DNA of 64,000 nt from Treponema sp. (GCA_017449285.1 JAFSJX010000064.1:1-64000), one strand, 5' to 3'. Shown: positions 42,824 to 51,573, counted from the first letter of the stretch. Notes: a model not told the origin generated them from the letters alone. Translations and numbers: made by a program.

Positions 42824-43062
42824 GCCAGTTTGAGTGTGCCTTTCCTCAGTTTTTCAAGGGCAGTGTTTATAATACCACGATTCATTATGCCATTCTGCTC
42901 AAGCCAGATGAGATTTTCTTTGTCGAAAAGATTGTAAATCAACTGAAACTCTTTTCGTAAACTTCGTGGATAAAATTCCTTTGCCTGTTCATGCGTTACT
43001 TCGGGAATGTCTGACAAATCAATCGGTCTGTTCTGCAATTCAGCTATTCTTTCTGGACTCAT
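42820..43062 (-). CDS. brnA: BrnA-type antitoxin
   Basis: 80 residues from MSPERIAELQNRPIDLSDIPE (a Met 10 residues earlier is also possible). It has the polar N-terminal neutralising part (PIDLSDIPEVT) and a C-terminal segment of the ribbon-helix-helix/BrnA kind (FYPRSLRKEF ... LEQNGIMNRGIINTALEK). The family pairs with BrnT and represses the operon. Its start overlaps the toxin gene by about 20 bases. The last codons overlap the downstream repeat by a few bases. Confidence 0.75.
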   Translation of the reverse strand: MSPERIAELQNRPIDLSDIPEVTHEQAKEFYPRSLRKEFQLIYNLFDKENLIWLEQNGIMNRGIINTALEKLRKGTLKLA

Positions 43063-43339
43063 AATACAATTTCCTTTCTGATTCTGTGGCAAAACGGGCA
43101 GAAATCAATCGTGTCCGCTCCCGCTCGGTGTAAGCTGTCATTACGATAACAGCCCCGCCTGATTCACCAAGTCCGATGTAGCGTTCTTCTTCGAGCGAGG
43201 AATGTTCCGTGTCATATCGCTCTATGAAAAATGGGTCATCGAACACATCGAGTATTTCAGAAAAAGAAAAACCATGCTTGATTCTATTGATTTCGTCCTT
43301 TTCTGAATCCCATTCAAAATTGCCATTTATGACAGTCAT
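43040..43339 (-). CDS. brnT: BrnT-type ribonuclease toxin
   Basis: 99 residues. Family pattern: FEWDSEKDEINRIKHGFSFSEILDVFDDPFF, EERYIGLGESGG, and RTRLISARFATESERKLYYE; the shorter stretches FEWDSEKDEINRIKHGFSF and ISARFATESER are decisive. BrnT folds like RelE and cleaves RNA. The order toxin-then-antitoxin is normal for BrnTA. The -10 box ends seven bases before the ATG, suggesting a leaderless toxin message. Confidence 0.88.
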   Translation of the reverse strand: MTVINGNFEWDSEKDEINRIKHGFSFSEILDVFDDPFFIERYDTEHSSLEEERYIGLGESGGAVIVMTAYTERERTRLISARFATESERKLYYESRKNS

Positions 43340-43346
43340 TAGAAAA

Positions 43347-43375
43347 ATTATAGCACATCACTTGTTAATTCGCAA
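43347..43375 (-). promoter_or_regulatory. Promoter of brnTA, leaderless type
   Basis: Minus strand: TTGCGA at 43375-43370, 17-base spacer, extended -10 TGTGC-TATAAT at 43352-43347; seven bases to the ATG. Confidence 0.6.
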
Positions 43376-43392
43376 ATGCCTTTACCCCACAA

Positions 43393-43440
43393 AAAAAGCG
43401 GAATCCATTTCTGAATCCCGCTTCCATTTTTGGGCGTTAC
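43393..43440. repeat. Terminator-like flanking repeat, copy 2
   Basis: Second copy of the repeat at 42776-42823, same orientation, leading directly into a family-2 repeat. The two copies bracket the BrnT/BrnA module and its promoter. Confidence 0.7.
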
Positions 43441-43548
43441 CCGCCTTGCGGCGGGTCGGGCTCTTCGGGGTTCCGTGCTTTCGCACTCATTGCTTCACTT
43501 TGTTACGCAACGGCTTTCGCCGCCCCTACAATCCCTAACGCATACCGT
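43432..43548 (+). repeat. Dispersed hairpin repeat, family 2, copy C
   Basis: Begins GGGCGTTACCCGCC, has CTTGCGGCGGGTCGGGCT, CGTGCTTTCGCACTC and GGCTTTCGCCGCC hairpins and ends CAATCCCTAACGC. It sits just after the stop of the surface-lipoprotein gene. Confidence 0.65.
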
Positions 43549-46500
43549 TTAGTTTACCTGCCCTGAAAGTGTGACAGTACAGCCAGACGGCCATGCACCG
43601 TCTTCGGCAGAGCCGCTGTTTTCACCGGCCTGGAACCAAAGATAGTTCAAAGAAGTACAGCCGCTGAATGAATCTTTCAGCACTTTCGTTGTATTCGTGT
43701 TCAAGAATTCCACCTTAGTAAGCTTCGTACAATCCGTAAATGAGTAGGCGGCAATATTGGAAGATGGAATGTTAAGCCCAACATAAGTCAGCTCAGGACA
43801 CTTGTAGAACAAATATGCCGATGTAGCCGTTGTGCTTGTGATTTTGACAGACACTTCTGTCAGGGTCTCACAGCCAGCGAATGTATACGGTCGTGTGGTC
43901 GTGCAAGTGAATACCGGCGTGCCTGCTTCATAATCTGAGGCAGATACAGTCATTCCACTAAGTTGAGCACCAGTTGAAGAATATTTTTCCATCAATTCCG
44001 CTTGCGTAACAAGTTTTACGGCAGGAGGACAGGCAATAATTGTTTTTCCATCGTAAGATAAAAGAACAGGAATCGGGGCATATCCATAATGACCATATTG
44101 ATTCTGATATTGATTATTCCATTCAGTCCATTCACTAGATAATTTTCCATCACTGCCTGTCATTGACGGTTCAGCTCCTAATGTTGAATCTGCCTTAAAG
44201 TACATCAATTCCTGATAAGCCTCAAGACCTGCGTATGATGAAGCCAAATTAGACCAATCCGAAGCCAAAGGAGCCTGAGCCTTGAAGCTCGTGTTTCCGC
44301 TTGCCACGGTGAACGAAGCGATGTTCTTACAGCCCGCAATAAATCCGTCCGCAATTTCGGTGACGGCGGCAAGAATCGGGAGCGATGTGCCTGTATATGC
44401 AGGAGGAACGCGGTAGAGTTTCGTGCCGTCCGCAGAATAGAGCTTTCCGTCTGAGACTGAGAACTTGCTGTTAGAGCTTGCAACTTTGAATTCAGAGAAG
44501 TTTTCACCCAAGTCAAGGAAGCCCATGCCGCTTGCCGTAACTGAGTCCGGGACGGTGAGGGCTGTGATGTAGTCGCTCAAAGTTCCGCTCATAGAAGTGA
44601 ATGTGGCGTTCGGGAAGGAAACGGTCACATATTTTTTTGCGAGAGAAGAAATCGTTGTGCCCAAATCCGAAACAGAAGTGGCGTAGCCTTCGTAAATCTT
44701 TCCGTTGATGTAGAGTGACCATGTTTCCGTGCCGTTTGCTTTGACGGTGAAGTAGCCGCAAGCCTCTGCAAGCGTAACGCCCGCGTCAGAAGCAAATTCA
44801 ACGACCTGTGTTCCGTTGGTGTAAGCAGAAGGCAGAATCTGAATCGGGGTGGCATTGTTAAGCGCACCCGCAACGGTAACGACCGCACCTGTTGCGGGAT
44901 AGACTTCGTCCACAACAGCATCGCCGGAAATCTTGAATGTGCCGGCAGCCATAGAGCCGTCATCTGTTGCCGCCAAAACACGAACACCGCAAGACATGCT
45001 GTATGTTTCCTGGTATGTATACAAGATGTTGTTTGTTATAGAACCGCCTGTCATTTCAAATGTCGTACCGTAACCTACCTGAACAAGTCCTCGGCCTGCA
45101 ACATTGTCCGTGATGCTTCCGCCTTCCATTATAAGTTTTGACCCCGGAATTGCAACTCTTACCACAGGAAGTGTAACCATACGATGCAGGATCGTCACCT
45201 TTGTTATTATCTGTAATGAGAACACCGTCTTTTATAGTTACATTTGCAGTAACCTCTACACTTTCATCATTTTCATCATAATAGCCGCCCCCAACTACCA
45301 GTGCTTCGCCAGACTTGAGGAAACCGCCTGAAAGCTTGATATTCGTCAATGTTACTGGAACAGAAGTCGCTACAAGAAGAACAGGTGTTGATTTGCCGTT
45401 ACTCCATGCACCTAAATCAGTGTCGATGCCGTCAACAAAAATCGTGTAGTCAATCTCGCTGTCGCTCATTTTTGCGGTTGCGGCGGCAATCGTGGCGAGC
45501 GGGCTTGTCCTTGTTCCGCTGTTGTCGTCGCTTCCCGTTGCGCTTACATAGAGGTAAGAATCCGCGCCGCCTACAAAGACGGTAGCCATAGAACTTAAAT
45601 CTCCACTTAAAACTTCAACTTCGTAAGAGCCTGTGGCAAGTGCGCTTGCATCAAATACAAATGTGTCGCCTGTTTCGCCGTCCTGCGTTGCATTATCGAC
45701 CCTCCATGCATAAGAGCCTGTTCCGCCCGTCACGGCAAATGTTACGGAAGTTCCGCTCACTTCGCCCGCAAGTATAAGGTCTGTCGGATTCTCAATGGTT
45801 ACCGTGATTGCAGCCCTGTTCCACTGTGCATAGAATGTCTTGTTTCCCGTGCTTCCTGCGGCAATCTCGGTTACTTTATTTGTAAACCCAGTATCTGAGT
45901 ACCATCCGCCGAATGAATATCCGCTTTTTGTAAGAGTCGGGAGCGTGATTTTTCCAGAATTGCGCGTGTAGACGGTCGGCAATGTCGTGCCGGTTGCCGC
46001 TTCTCCGCCGTTTGCATTCAAGGTGATTGTGTAGACTTTGTTGAGGTTCGATACAGTCCTGCTTGCAAGGCTTGTCTGACCGCCTGTGATGATTGCAAGC
46101 TCGCGCCATGTATTGATTGGGTGCTGTTTTTCTGTGTCGGCATACAAGTGAATCTGAACGCGGTAATTTCCTGCCGCCAAGTCTTCAAGAGAATAGGTCA
46201 CTTTGTGACTTACGGGCGTGAGAGCCGTTTCCGTATATGCAGAAAGCGCGGTCTCTGTCATCGTCGCCGTATCCCAGGAAAGAAGCTCTGCCGTCACCAG
46301 TTTGACATCTCGCGCGTTGGCCGCTCCTGTAACGCCGGCTTTAAGCACAAACGCACAGTTTTCAAGCATGTCGTCATTGAATTCCGGGAGTGCCGTTCGT
46401 GCCTTGCCGTTCAAAGTCGGCTTTGCAAAACGAAGCCATGATGTCACCTGTGGAACGATGTCCGCAGAGTCCAAGTCATCGCCCGCAACTGCCGCTTCGG

Positions 46501-46600
46501 TCGATTCTGCAACGGTATTGTTCTCCAGTTCGACAATATCGTTACAGCCAAAAAGCAGGAACAATCCTGCAATCATTAAAACTGAAAATGCTTTCTTCAT
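43549..46600 (-). pseudogene. Large surface lipoprotein, frameshifted
   Basis: Two reading frames join near 45180. The first part (from MKKAFSVLMIAGLFLLFGC, chosen because GGAGG is five bases upstream) has lipobox LFGC, an InlB/Flg_new-type repeat (residues about 195-265, ending TFYAQW) and a repeat region starting LYVSATGSDDNSG. The second part continues with GGSITDN-type beta-helix repeats, then leucine-rich BspA-like repeats to the C-terminus. Frame one is sensible to DDPASYG, frame two from RVAIPGSKLIMEGG; one base is gained or lost between. About 1,015 residues if repaired. Likely an adhesin-type surface protein; inactivation, sequencing error or strain variation cannot be told apart. 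Confidence 0.75.
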
Positions 46601-46617
46601 TTTCTCCTCCATTTACT

Positions 46618-47370
46618 TTATTCTATGGTTACTGTTGCCGCTGCGGATTTGTCGCCACGAGCAACCTCAATTTCATATTCCCCTTCATTCATGCCGTCTG
46701 TTTCCAGCGTGAATGTGCCGCTTGTTTCTTCTTGTGCTGTTCCGTCCACATACCAGACAAAGAGCGACGAGACTTCTACAGGCTTAATCTCCGCGCCGCT
46801 TGCTGTGGTGGTCGAGTCGCCCGCCGTGAAGATGAATTTTGTTCCGTCCTGCTCGCACGAAAGCGCAAGGTCGTTCTGTTCGGAAAATTTCACTTTCACC
46901 GAGAACATCTGCGCCACTTGCATCATGAGCGGGAGCGTGTTTTTGCCTGGTCGGATTCTGATTGAGGAAGATTTCCCCATGTAGAAAACGGTGCGCTCCC
47001 AGCCCGTGTCGCCGCCCAGACGATAGGCAACAGCCTCGGCATAGAGCGTCTTTCCCACGGGAATGTCGTCAAATTCTGCCGTCGCGCCCTCTTTCGCAGG
47101 AATCGTCCGTGCCGCCGAAAACCCACCTTTAAGCAAGATGTCGATGAACAGCCCTTCAGCATCTTCCGCCGAGAGCGAGCGTGCCTGTGCGTTGGGTGAG
47201 TTTGCCGAAACCGCCGAGCGAGAATGAGCCGCCCCCGCAATTTTTTGTGCCATTTCGCCCGTTACGCGGAAAGTGACAGACCCACCACCGTCATCGCCAA
47301 GCGAACAGCCCCAGAGAAACAGTAATGACACAAGAATAAGACTGAATTTTATTCTCTGCCAAAAAATCAT
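46618..47370 (-). CDS. Putative lipoprotein, partner of the surface protein
   Basis: 250 residues. Signal peptide with lipobox LWGC (about residue 22). The rest is beta-rich: an N-terminal part with GSVTFRVTG, and a C-terminal part that ends in an Ig-like strand set (EYEIEVARGDKSAAATVTIE) also found in the downstream lipoprotein (SYEVEVLSGDLSSMATVFV), so the two share a domain. No family is recognised. AAGGAGG precedes the ATG; the next gene begins about 17 bases after the stop. Confidence 0.6.
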   Translation of the reverse strand: MIFWQRIKFSLILVSLLFLWGCSLGDDGGGSVTFRVTGEMAQKIAGAAHSRSAVSANSPNAQARSLSAEDAEGLFIDILLKGGFSAARTIPAKEGATAEFDDIPVGKTLYAEAVAYRLGGDTGWERTVFYMGKSSSIRIRPGKNTLPLMMQVAQMFSVKVKFSEQNDLALSCEQDGTKFIFTAGDSTTTASGAEIKPVEVSSLFVWYVDGTAQEETSGTFTLETDGMNEGEYEIEVARGDKSAAATVTIE

Positions 47371-47401
47371 GCTGCCGCACCTCCTTGAAAAGCAAAGAAA
47401 A

Positions 47402-47435
47402 GACCGTCACTGCGCGAATTGTGCGGATGACGGCC
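47402..47435 (-). terminator. Leader hairpin upstream of lipoprotein operon
   Basis: GGCCGTCA and TGACGGTC (one G:T pair) with an inner CGC/GCG, followed on the minus strand by CTTTTC. It lies in the gene-free stretch 47371-47710, about 30 bases before the lipoprotein start. Possible attenuator or the end of another transcript. I see nothing else in this 340-base stretch except AT-rich sequence and the era -10 box. Confidence 0.4.
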
Positions 47436-47698
47436 TTTTGGTGTATGAGAAAGAATTGAATTGTTCGATGTTATTGTATGCTGGGCATAGTTAGCCCCTA
47501 CAGCCCGATGCCCGAGAAATTATATGGGCGGCATTATTTTTGTCAAGAGGCGAATAATTGTTTGTGCGCAAATTCTGATAAAACATCTAAATTAAATTAT
47601 AACACGTTGTTATTTAATTTTCAACTTTACGGCAATATTCTATCGACAATGTTCACATAATTTTCTTTGCATCCCTTTGTTTTTTTCGTTCTTTCTAT

Positions 47699-47704
47699 TA
47701 TAAT
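47699..47704 (+). promoter_or_regulatory. -10 box of era, leaderless type
   Basis: TATAAT ends six bases before the ATG at 47711; there is no ribosome-binding site and the -35 match is weak. Confidence 0.45.
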
Positions 47705-47710
47705 GTCCTT

Positions 47711-48691
47711 ATGGTAGAGCAAACGAAAAAAAATAAACCGCAGGCAGAACACATTTCCGCTGAACCAGATTTCGCGCAGGACGACAATTCCGCACAGCCC
47801 CCCGTGGGCGAAAAGACCGCGCTCGTTACGATTATCGGTCGCCCCTCAGCGGGAAAGTCTACCTTCCTCAACACGGCGAGTGGCGAAGAGATTTCCATCG
47901 TCTCGTCATATCCGCAGACCACACGCAACGCAATCAAGGGCATCGTAAACACATCGCTGGGACAACTTGTTTTTGTGGACACGCCGGGCTACCACGATTC
48001 AGAAAAAAAAATGAACCTGCGTATGCGGTCAATTGTCACCGACCAGCTGAAAAATGCAGATTGCATTCTATACGTGATTGACAGCACCCGACCATGCGGC
48101 GAAGAAGAAACATCCATCACCACATTGCTCAAAAACCACACGCAAAAACTGGTGGTTGCCATAAACAAAATTGATGACCGTCATGCAAAAGTCGCTCAGG
48201 CGCAAGCGTTCGTACAGACAGAATTGCCAGACTTGGACGCAAAGAAAATTATTCAGATGTCCGCAAAAGACGACACGGGAATCAACGAAGTCCTCAAAGC
48301 CCTCTACGACCTTGCTCCCATTGCCCCGCACCTCTACAGCGAGGAATTTTACACCGATCAGGAAGTTGATTTCCGCATTGCAGAGGTAATCCGTGAGCAG
48401 GCGATGAACCGTCTTTCGCAAGAAATTCCCCATGCGATTTACGTGCAGATTGCCGACATGGAAATGAAAAAACAGAACGAAATGTGGGTGCGCGCCTTCC
48501 TATGCGTCGAGCGAGAAAGCCAAAAAGGCATTGTGATTGGAAAAGGCGCAAATCTCATCAAGACAATCCGCGTGGAAAGCATCAAGAAACTGCGCAAAAT
48601 TTTCCCCTACCGCATCGACTTGGATTTGCAGGTCAAAGTGGACAAGAACTGGCGGCAAAAAGACTCACGCTTGGACAAACTGATTCGATAG
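47711..48691 (+). CDS. era: GTPase Era
   Basis: 326 residues, slightly longer than the usual 300 because of a polar N-terminal tail of about 35 residues. GTPase motifs: GRPSAGKST (an Ala where Asn is usual), VDTPGYHDSEKK, NKID and SAKDDTG. The C-terminal KH domain has ESQKGIVIGKGANLIKTI. Era binds 16S rRNA near its 3' end and is needed for 30S maturation. The other assembly GTPase, Der, is at 12872. Confidence 0.93.
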   Translation: MVEQTKKNKPQAEHISAEPDFAQDDNSAQPPVGEKTALVTIIGRPSAGKSTFLNTASGEEISIVSSYPQTTRNAIKGIVNTSLGQLVFVDTPGYHDSEKKMNLRMRSIVTDQLKNADCILYVIDSTRPCGEEETSITTLLKNHTQKLVVAINKIDDRHAKVAQAQAFVQTELPDLDAKKIIQMSAKDDTGINEVLKALYDLAPIAPHLYSEEFYTDQEVDFRIAEVIREQAMNRLSQEIPHAIYVQIADMEMKKQNEMWVRAFLCVERESQKGIVIGKGANLIKTIRVESIKKLRKIFPYRIDLDLQVKVDKNWRQKDSRLDKLIR

Positions 48692-48734
48692 AAAAAAGAA
48701 TGACAGAAAGTATTTACAAAACTCTTTTCTATAC

Positions 48735-48764
48735 TTGACACAAACTGTTGATTTGGGTTATATT
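48735..48764 (+). promoter_or_regulatory. Promoter of tRNA cluster
   Basis: TTGACA (48735-48740), 18-base spacer, TATATT (48759-48764), about 18 bases before the first tRNA. Confidence 0.6.
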
Positions 48765-48781
48765 TTTAAAGCGTCAATTTT

Positions 48782-48866
48782 GGAGCGGTGGCCGAGCGGT
48801 CGAAGGCGGCGGTCTTGAAAACCGTTGTAGGGCAACTTACCGGGGGTTCGAATCCCTCCCGCTCCG
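48782..48866 (+). tRNA. tRNA-Ser (UGA)
   Basis: 85 bases, acceptor GGAGCGG/CCGCTCC, anticodon loop CTTGAAA giving TGA, long variable arm, discriminator G, no encoded CCA. Confidence 0.95.
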
Positions 48867-48881
48867 TTTTTACGCGGATAA

Positions 48882-48966
48882 GGAAGCGTGGTAGAGCGGT
48901 AATACAACGGATTGCTAATCCGTCAGTTCCTTACGGGCTGGGCAGGTTCAACTCCTGTCGCTTCCG
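48882..48966 (+). tRNA. tRNA-Ser (GCU)
   Basis: 85 bases, acceptor GGAAGCG/CGCTTCC, anticodon stem ACGGA/TCCGT around TTGCTAA, long variable arm, discriminator G. Confidence 0.95.
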
Positions 48967-49009
48967 TGACTGACGAAAACCAAGTTTTCGTTTTAGGGTA
49001 CTATATCCT

Positions 49010-49084
49010 GAGGCTATAGCTCAGCTGGATTAGAGCGCCACCCTGCGGAGGTGGAGGTCGCACGTTCGAATCGTGTTAGCCTCG
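49010..49084 (+). tRNA. tRNA-Arg (GCG)
   Basis: 75 bases, acceptor GAGGCTA/TAGCCTC, anticodon stem CCACC/GGTGG around CTGCGGA, so anticodon GCG. A in the D-loop and discriminator G fit arginine identity. GCG reads CGC/CGU directly; bacteria normally use ACG modified to inosine. Confidence 0.85.
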
Positions 49085-49122
49085 CTACATACAGGTTTTT
49101 GAGCCTGATTGCATTTTTCATT

Positions 49123-49211
49123 GGAAAGATGCGAGAGTGGTCGAATCGGGCGGTCTCGAAAACCGTTAATCCTTTCTTGAGGATTCGGGGGTTCGAATCC
49201 CCCTCTTTCCG
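49123..49211 (+). tRNA. tRNA-Ser (CGA)
   Basis: 89 bases, acceptor GGAAAGA/TCTTTCC, anticodon loop with CGA, long variable arm. Its 3' 18 bases plus 49 following bases are repeated 181 bases downstream. Confidence 0.95.
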
Positions 49212-49441
49212 ATAAAACAGCATTGAAAAGCGAAAAGTTTGCTTTCAGGTCGAAAGATTTGGGATTCGAAGCGTAGCAACCGCCGAACGAATGTGAGGAA
49301 AAGGCGACAGGAGGTCGCCGACAGGTTGCGGAGACGGCTCGGAAGGAACGCACACGATGTGCGTGGCTGGAGAGCGAATCCCCCTCTTTCCGATAAAACA
49401 GCATTGAAAAGCGAAAAGTTTGCTTTCAGGTCGAAAGATTT
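49194..49441 (+). repeat. 67-base direct repeat carrying a tRNA 3' end
   Basis: 49194-49260 and 49375-49441 appear identical. Each begins CGAATCCCCCTCTTTCCG, the T-loop-to-discriminator end of tRNA-Ser(CGA), and continues GATAAAACAGCATTG. Between them are 114 unique bases with hairpin-rich, non-coding sequence. The second copy is an isolated tRNA fragment. Confidence 0.8.
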
Positions 49442-49491
49442 ATTTTCCTGTTGTCGGGCAGTGAGTTCAAAAATCCTGTAAAATATATTTT

Positions 49492-49577
49492 GGAAAGATG
49501 TCCGAGTGGTTTAAGGTGCGCGCTTGGAAGGCGCGTGTACCCAAAAGGTACCGGGGGTTCGAATCCCCCTCTTTCCG
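49492..49577 (+). tRNA. tRNA-Ser (GGA)
   Basis: 86 bases, acceptor GGAAAGA/TCTTTCC, loop TTGGAAG giving anticodon GGA, long variable arm. Its acceptor and T-arm are the same as in tRNA-Ser(CGA). Confidence 0.95.
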
Positions 49578-49582
49578 TTTTT

Positions 49583-49826
49583 GAGACCAGATGCTACGCA
49601 AGTGCTTCTTACAAAACCCCGCCAGAGGAGGAATCCAGCAACGGTATGTATTGAAGGCTGTGCCGTAGACTATCTGGTCTCTTTTTTGTACCCGCCAGAG
49701 GGGGAATCCAGCAACGGTACGCTCATGCGCCGAAGGCGCAAACGTCAATAATTTCCTCATAGCGCGCGGAGCGTAGCGACGCATGTATTGAAGGCTGTGC
49801 CGTGGATTATCTGGTCTCTTTTTTTT
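49583..49826 (+). repeat. Duplicated terminator region after tRNA cluster
   Basis: Copy one: CCCGCCAGAGGAGGAATCCA (from 49618) to ATCTGGTCTCTTTTTT (ending 49687). Copy two runs from 49691 to 49826 but has 63 extra bases (about 49720-49782), including TGCGCCGAAGGCGCA. GAGACCAGAT at 49583-49592 can pair with ATCTGGTCTC (49672-49681) before the T-run, forming a terminator. Confidence 0.65.
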
Positions 49827-49831
49827 GCGGG

Positions 49832-51106
49832 TCAGTCGGAAAGTGCGCGGATTCGTTCCAAAAGCGGCGGATGACTGTAATTAAAAATGCTGTAGATTTT
49901 CGGTTCGGTCAATTCGCTTAGGTTTTCTTTGTTCAGTTTGATGAGCGATGAGGTAAGCGTTTTTTCCGTGCCGCACAGATTCTTTGCGAATGCATCCGCT
50001 TGAAATTCATCGCGGCGGCTAAAGAAATTGCTGATGGGGCTGAACATCGTGCTGAATCCGCCGAATACCATGCTAATCAAAAATATTCCCAAAAACTGTA
50101 TCTGCGGAATTGGTTCAACCGTAAAGCCGAACGCGGTGTACAAATCGGGGTTTTTGATGAACAGGCTTGCCAGAAACAGCGCGGCAAAAATGAGTGGGAA
50201 CATGACGCAGAGTTTTTTTGTGATGTGATGATGCTTGTAGTGTCCCAGTTCGTGACCAAGCACCGCCTTGATTTCTTGCGGACTGAGCTGGGCAATCAGC
50301 GTGTCATACAGCACGACTCTCTTGGTCTTTCCGAATCCCGTAAAATAGGCGTTGGAATGTTTGCTGCGTTTGGAAGCGTCCATCACGAAAAGTCCGCTTG
50401 CCTTGAACCCAGTTTGCGTGAGCGCGTCGGTCAGAAGCGTTTTCAGTTCGCCGTCTTCCAGCGGAGTGAATTTGTTGAACAGCGGGGCGATGAACGCGGG
50501 ATAAATGAGCGACACGGCAAGACTGAACACAACGTAAATGCCGCCAAGCAAAAGCCACCACCAGTTGTTCCAATGTTCCAGAACCATAATCATGGCGAAC
50601 AAAAGAGGAATCATAAGCAGCGCACTTACGAGCAGTCCTTTCAGTTGGTCTATAATCCACAGGCGCAAAGTCATCGTGCTGAATCCGAATCGCTTTTCAA
50701 TGACAAATTCGCGGTACAGGCGGAAGGGCAGGAATATGATTGCTTCGGGAAGACTGCTCAACACGGTGAACAGGAGCGCGATGAGGAATGAGTTTTGTGT
50801 CCACGAGTATATATTATTGAACAAAACAGGATAAAATCCGCTGAACACGAGCGCGAGTGCAATCACAAAGCCGAGGATGTTTTTGGGAAGCCAATATTTG
50901 TACCGCGCGTCCTCGTATTGGCACGTTTTTTCCACGGTAGCGGCGTCAATGTATGCTGCGAATTCGGGTGGAATTTCGCGTCCGTACTTTTTGCGGTGGC
51001 GGAAGTCGATGTATTCCAGCCACTGGTTTATGCCAAAATCGAGGCACGAACCGATAAGATATAATATGAAGAAAATATGTGTGCAATTGAGATGAATTTC
51101 TGTCAT
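49832..51106 (-). CDS. M48-family membrane metalloprotease (Ste24/CAAX protease type)
   Basis: 424 residues from MTEIHLNCTHIFFIL. About seven membrane segments and the zinc site LGHELGHYKHHH; the third ligand is in FSRRDEFQADAFA. Upstream NAYFTGFGKTKRVVLYDTL is a Ste24 hallmark. In bacteria such enzymes probably take part in membrane-protein quality control; prenyl-protein processing is not expected. A TATACT box (51118-51113, minus strand) with an extended TG ends six bases before the ATG, again a leaderless arrangement. Confidence 0.9.
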   Translation of the reverse strand: MTEIHLNCTHIFFILYLIGSCLDFGINQWLEYIDFRHRKKYGREIPPEFAAYIDAATVEKTCQYEDARYKYWLPKNILGFVIALALVFSGFYPVLFNNIYSWTQNSFLIALLFTVLSSLPEAIIFLPFRLYREFVIEKRFGFSTMTLRLWIIDQLKGLLVSALLMIPLLFAMIMVLEHWNNWWWLLLGGIYVVFSLAVSLIYPAFIAPLFNKFTPLEDGELKTLLTDALTQTGFKASGLFVMDASKRSKHSNAYFTGFGKTKRVVLYDTLIAQLSPQEIKAVLGHELGHYKHHHITKKLCVMFPLIFAALFLASLFIKNPDLYTAFGFTVEPIPQIQFLGIFLISMVFGGFSTMFSPISNFFSRRDEFQADAFAKNLCGTEKTLTSSLIKLNKENLSELTEPKIYSIFNYSHPPLLERIRALSD

Positions 51107-51112
51107 ACGCTG

Positions 51113-51118
51113 AGTATA
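51113..51118 (-). promoter_or_regulatory. -10 box of M48 protease gene, leaderless type
   Basis: Minus strand TGT-TATACT ends six bases before the ATG at 51106; no ribosome-binding site. Confidence 0.45.
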
Positions 51119-51124
51119 ACACAA

Positions 51125-51222
51125 AGGGGGCTTGGGGGAATACCCCCAGGAGAATGGGGTAGGTGAGCAAGCACAGACGCAGTTTGTGAATGCGAACTAG
51201 GGGAAAGGCTTTTCCCCTCAAA
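51125..51222. repeat. G+C-rich intergenic hairpins
   Basis: GGGGGAATACCCCC, then GGGGTAGG and GGGGAAAGGCTTTTCCCC hairpins. The layout resembles the family-1 repeats but similarity is weak. Non-coding. Confidence 0.4.
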
Positions 51223-51240
51223 AACGTTCCTAAAAAAGCA

Positions 51241-51269
51241 TTGCGCAGATTGGGGTTTTTAGGTATAAT
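51241..51269 (+). promoter_or_regulatory. Promoter of acyl carrier protein operon
   Basis: TTGCGC (51241-51246), 17-base spacer, TATAAT (51264-51269), about 60 bases before the ATG. Confidence 0.6.
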
Positions 51270-51330
51270 ATCACCGCTAAATTAGGCAGATTATTGAATC
51301 GTCCTTAAAAAAGGACAAGAGGAGTAACAA

Positions 51331-51573
51331 ATGGAAAAGACAGAAGTTCAGGCAAAGTTGAAGGATTTTTTTATGTCAAATCTGGGTGTTGACGGCGATG
51401 TGCTGAAATATGACACCGCGTTGTTTGGCGATGAAGTGGGATTGGATTCCGTTGACTCGCTGGAAATCATCTCTTTTGCCGATGACGAGTATGGTGTTTC
51501 AATGACAGGTCTTCCCAAAGAGACTTTCTACAGCATCGACACGATTGCAGACTATATTGTAAAGAACGCGTAA
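51331..51573 (+). CDS. Acyl carrier protein
   Basis: 80 residues. The phosphopantetheine site is in GLDSVDSLEIISF (Ser of DSVD), followed by ADDEYGVSM. It is acidic and has the usual four-helix length. Ribosome-binding site AGAGGAG. It is 29 bases upstream of a fused ketosynthase gene and no other fatty-acid gene is near, so it may serve that enzyme specifically. Sequence is not close enough to AcpP to claim that it is the housekeeping carrier. Confidence 0.9.
   Translation: MEKTEVQAKLKDFFMSNLGVDGDVLKYDTALFGDEVGLDSVDSLEIISFADDEYGVSMTGLPKETFYSIDTIADYIVKNA

Noticed and set aside
47371..47710. Riboswitch in the lipoprotein leader
   Set aside because: One simple hairpin is visible but no conserved riboswitch core that I recognise.
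49194..49826. CRISPR array suggested by repeated blocks after the tRNAs
   Set aside because: Only two copies of each repeat, unequal spacing and no cas genes; duplicated tRNA end and terminator explain them.
50000..50791. Open frame opposite the M48 protease (263 codons)
   Set aside because: Antisense shadow of a conserved membrane protease; composition rich in Gln, Glu and His, with no domain.
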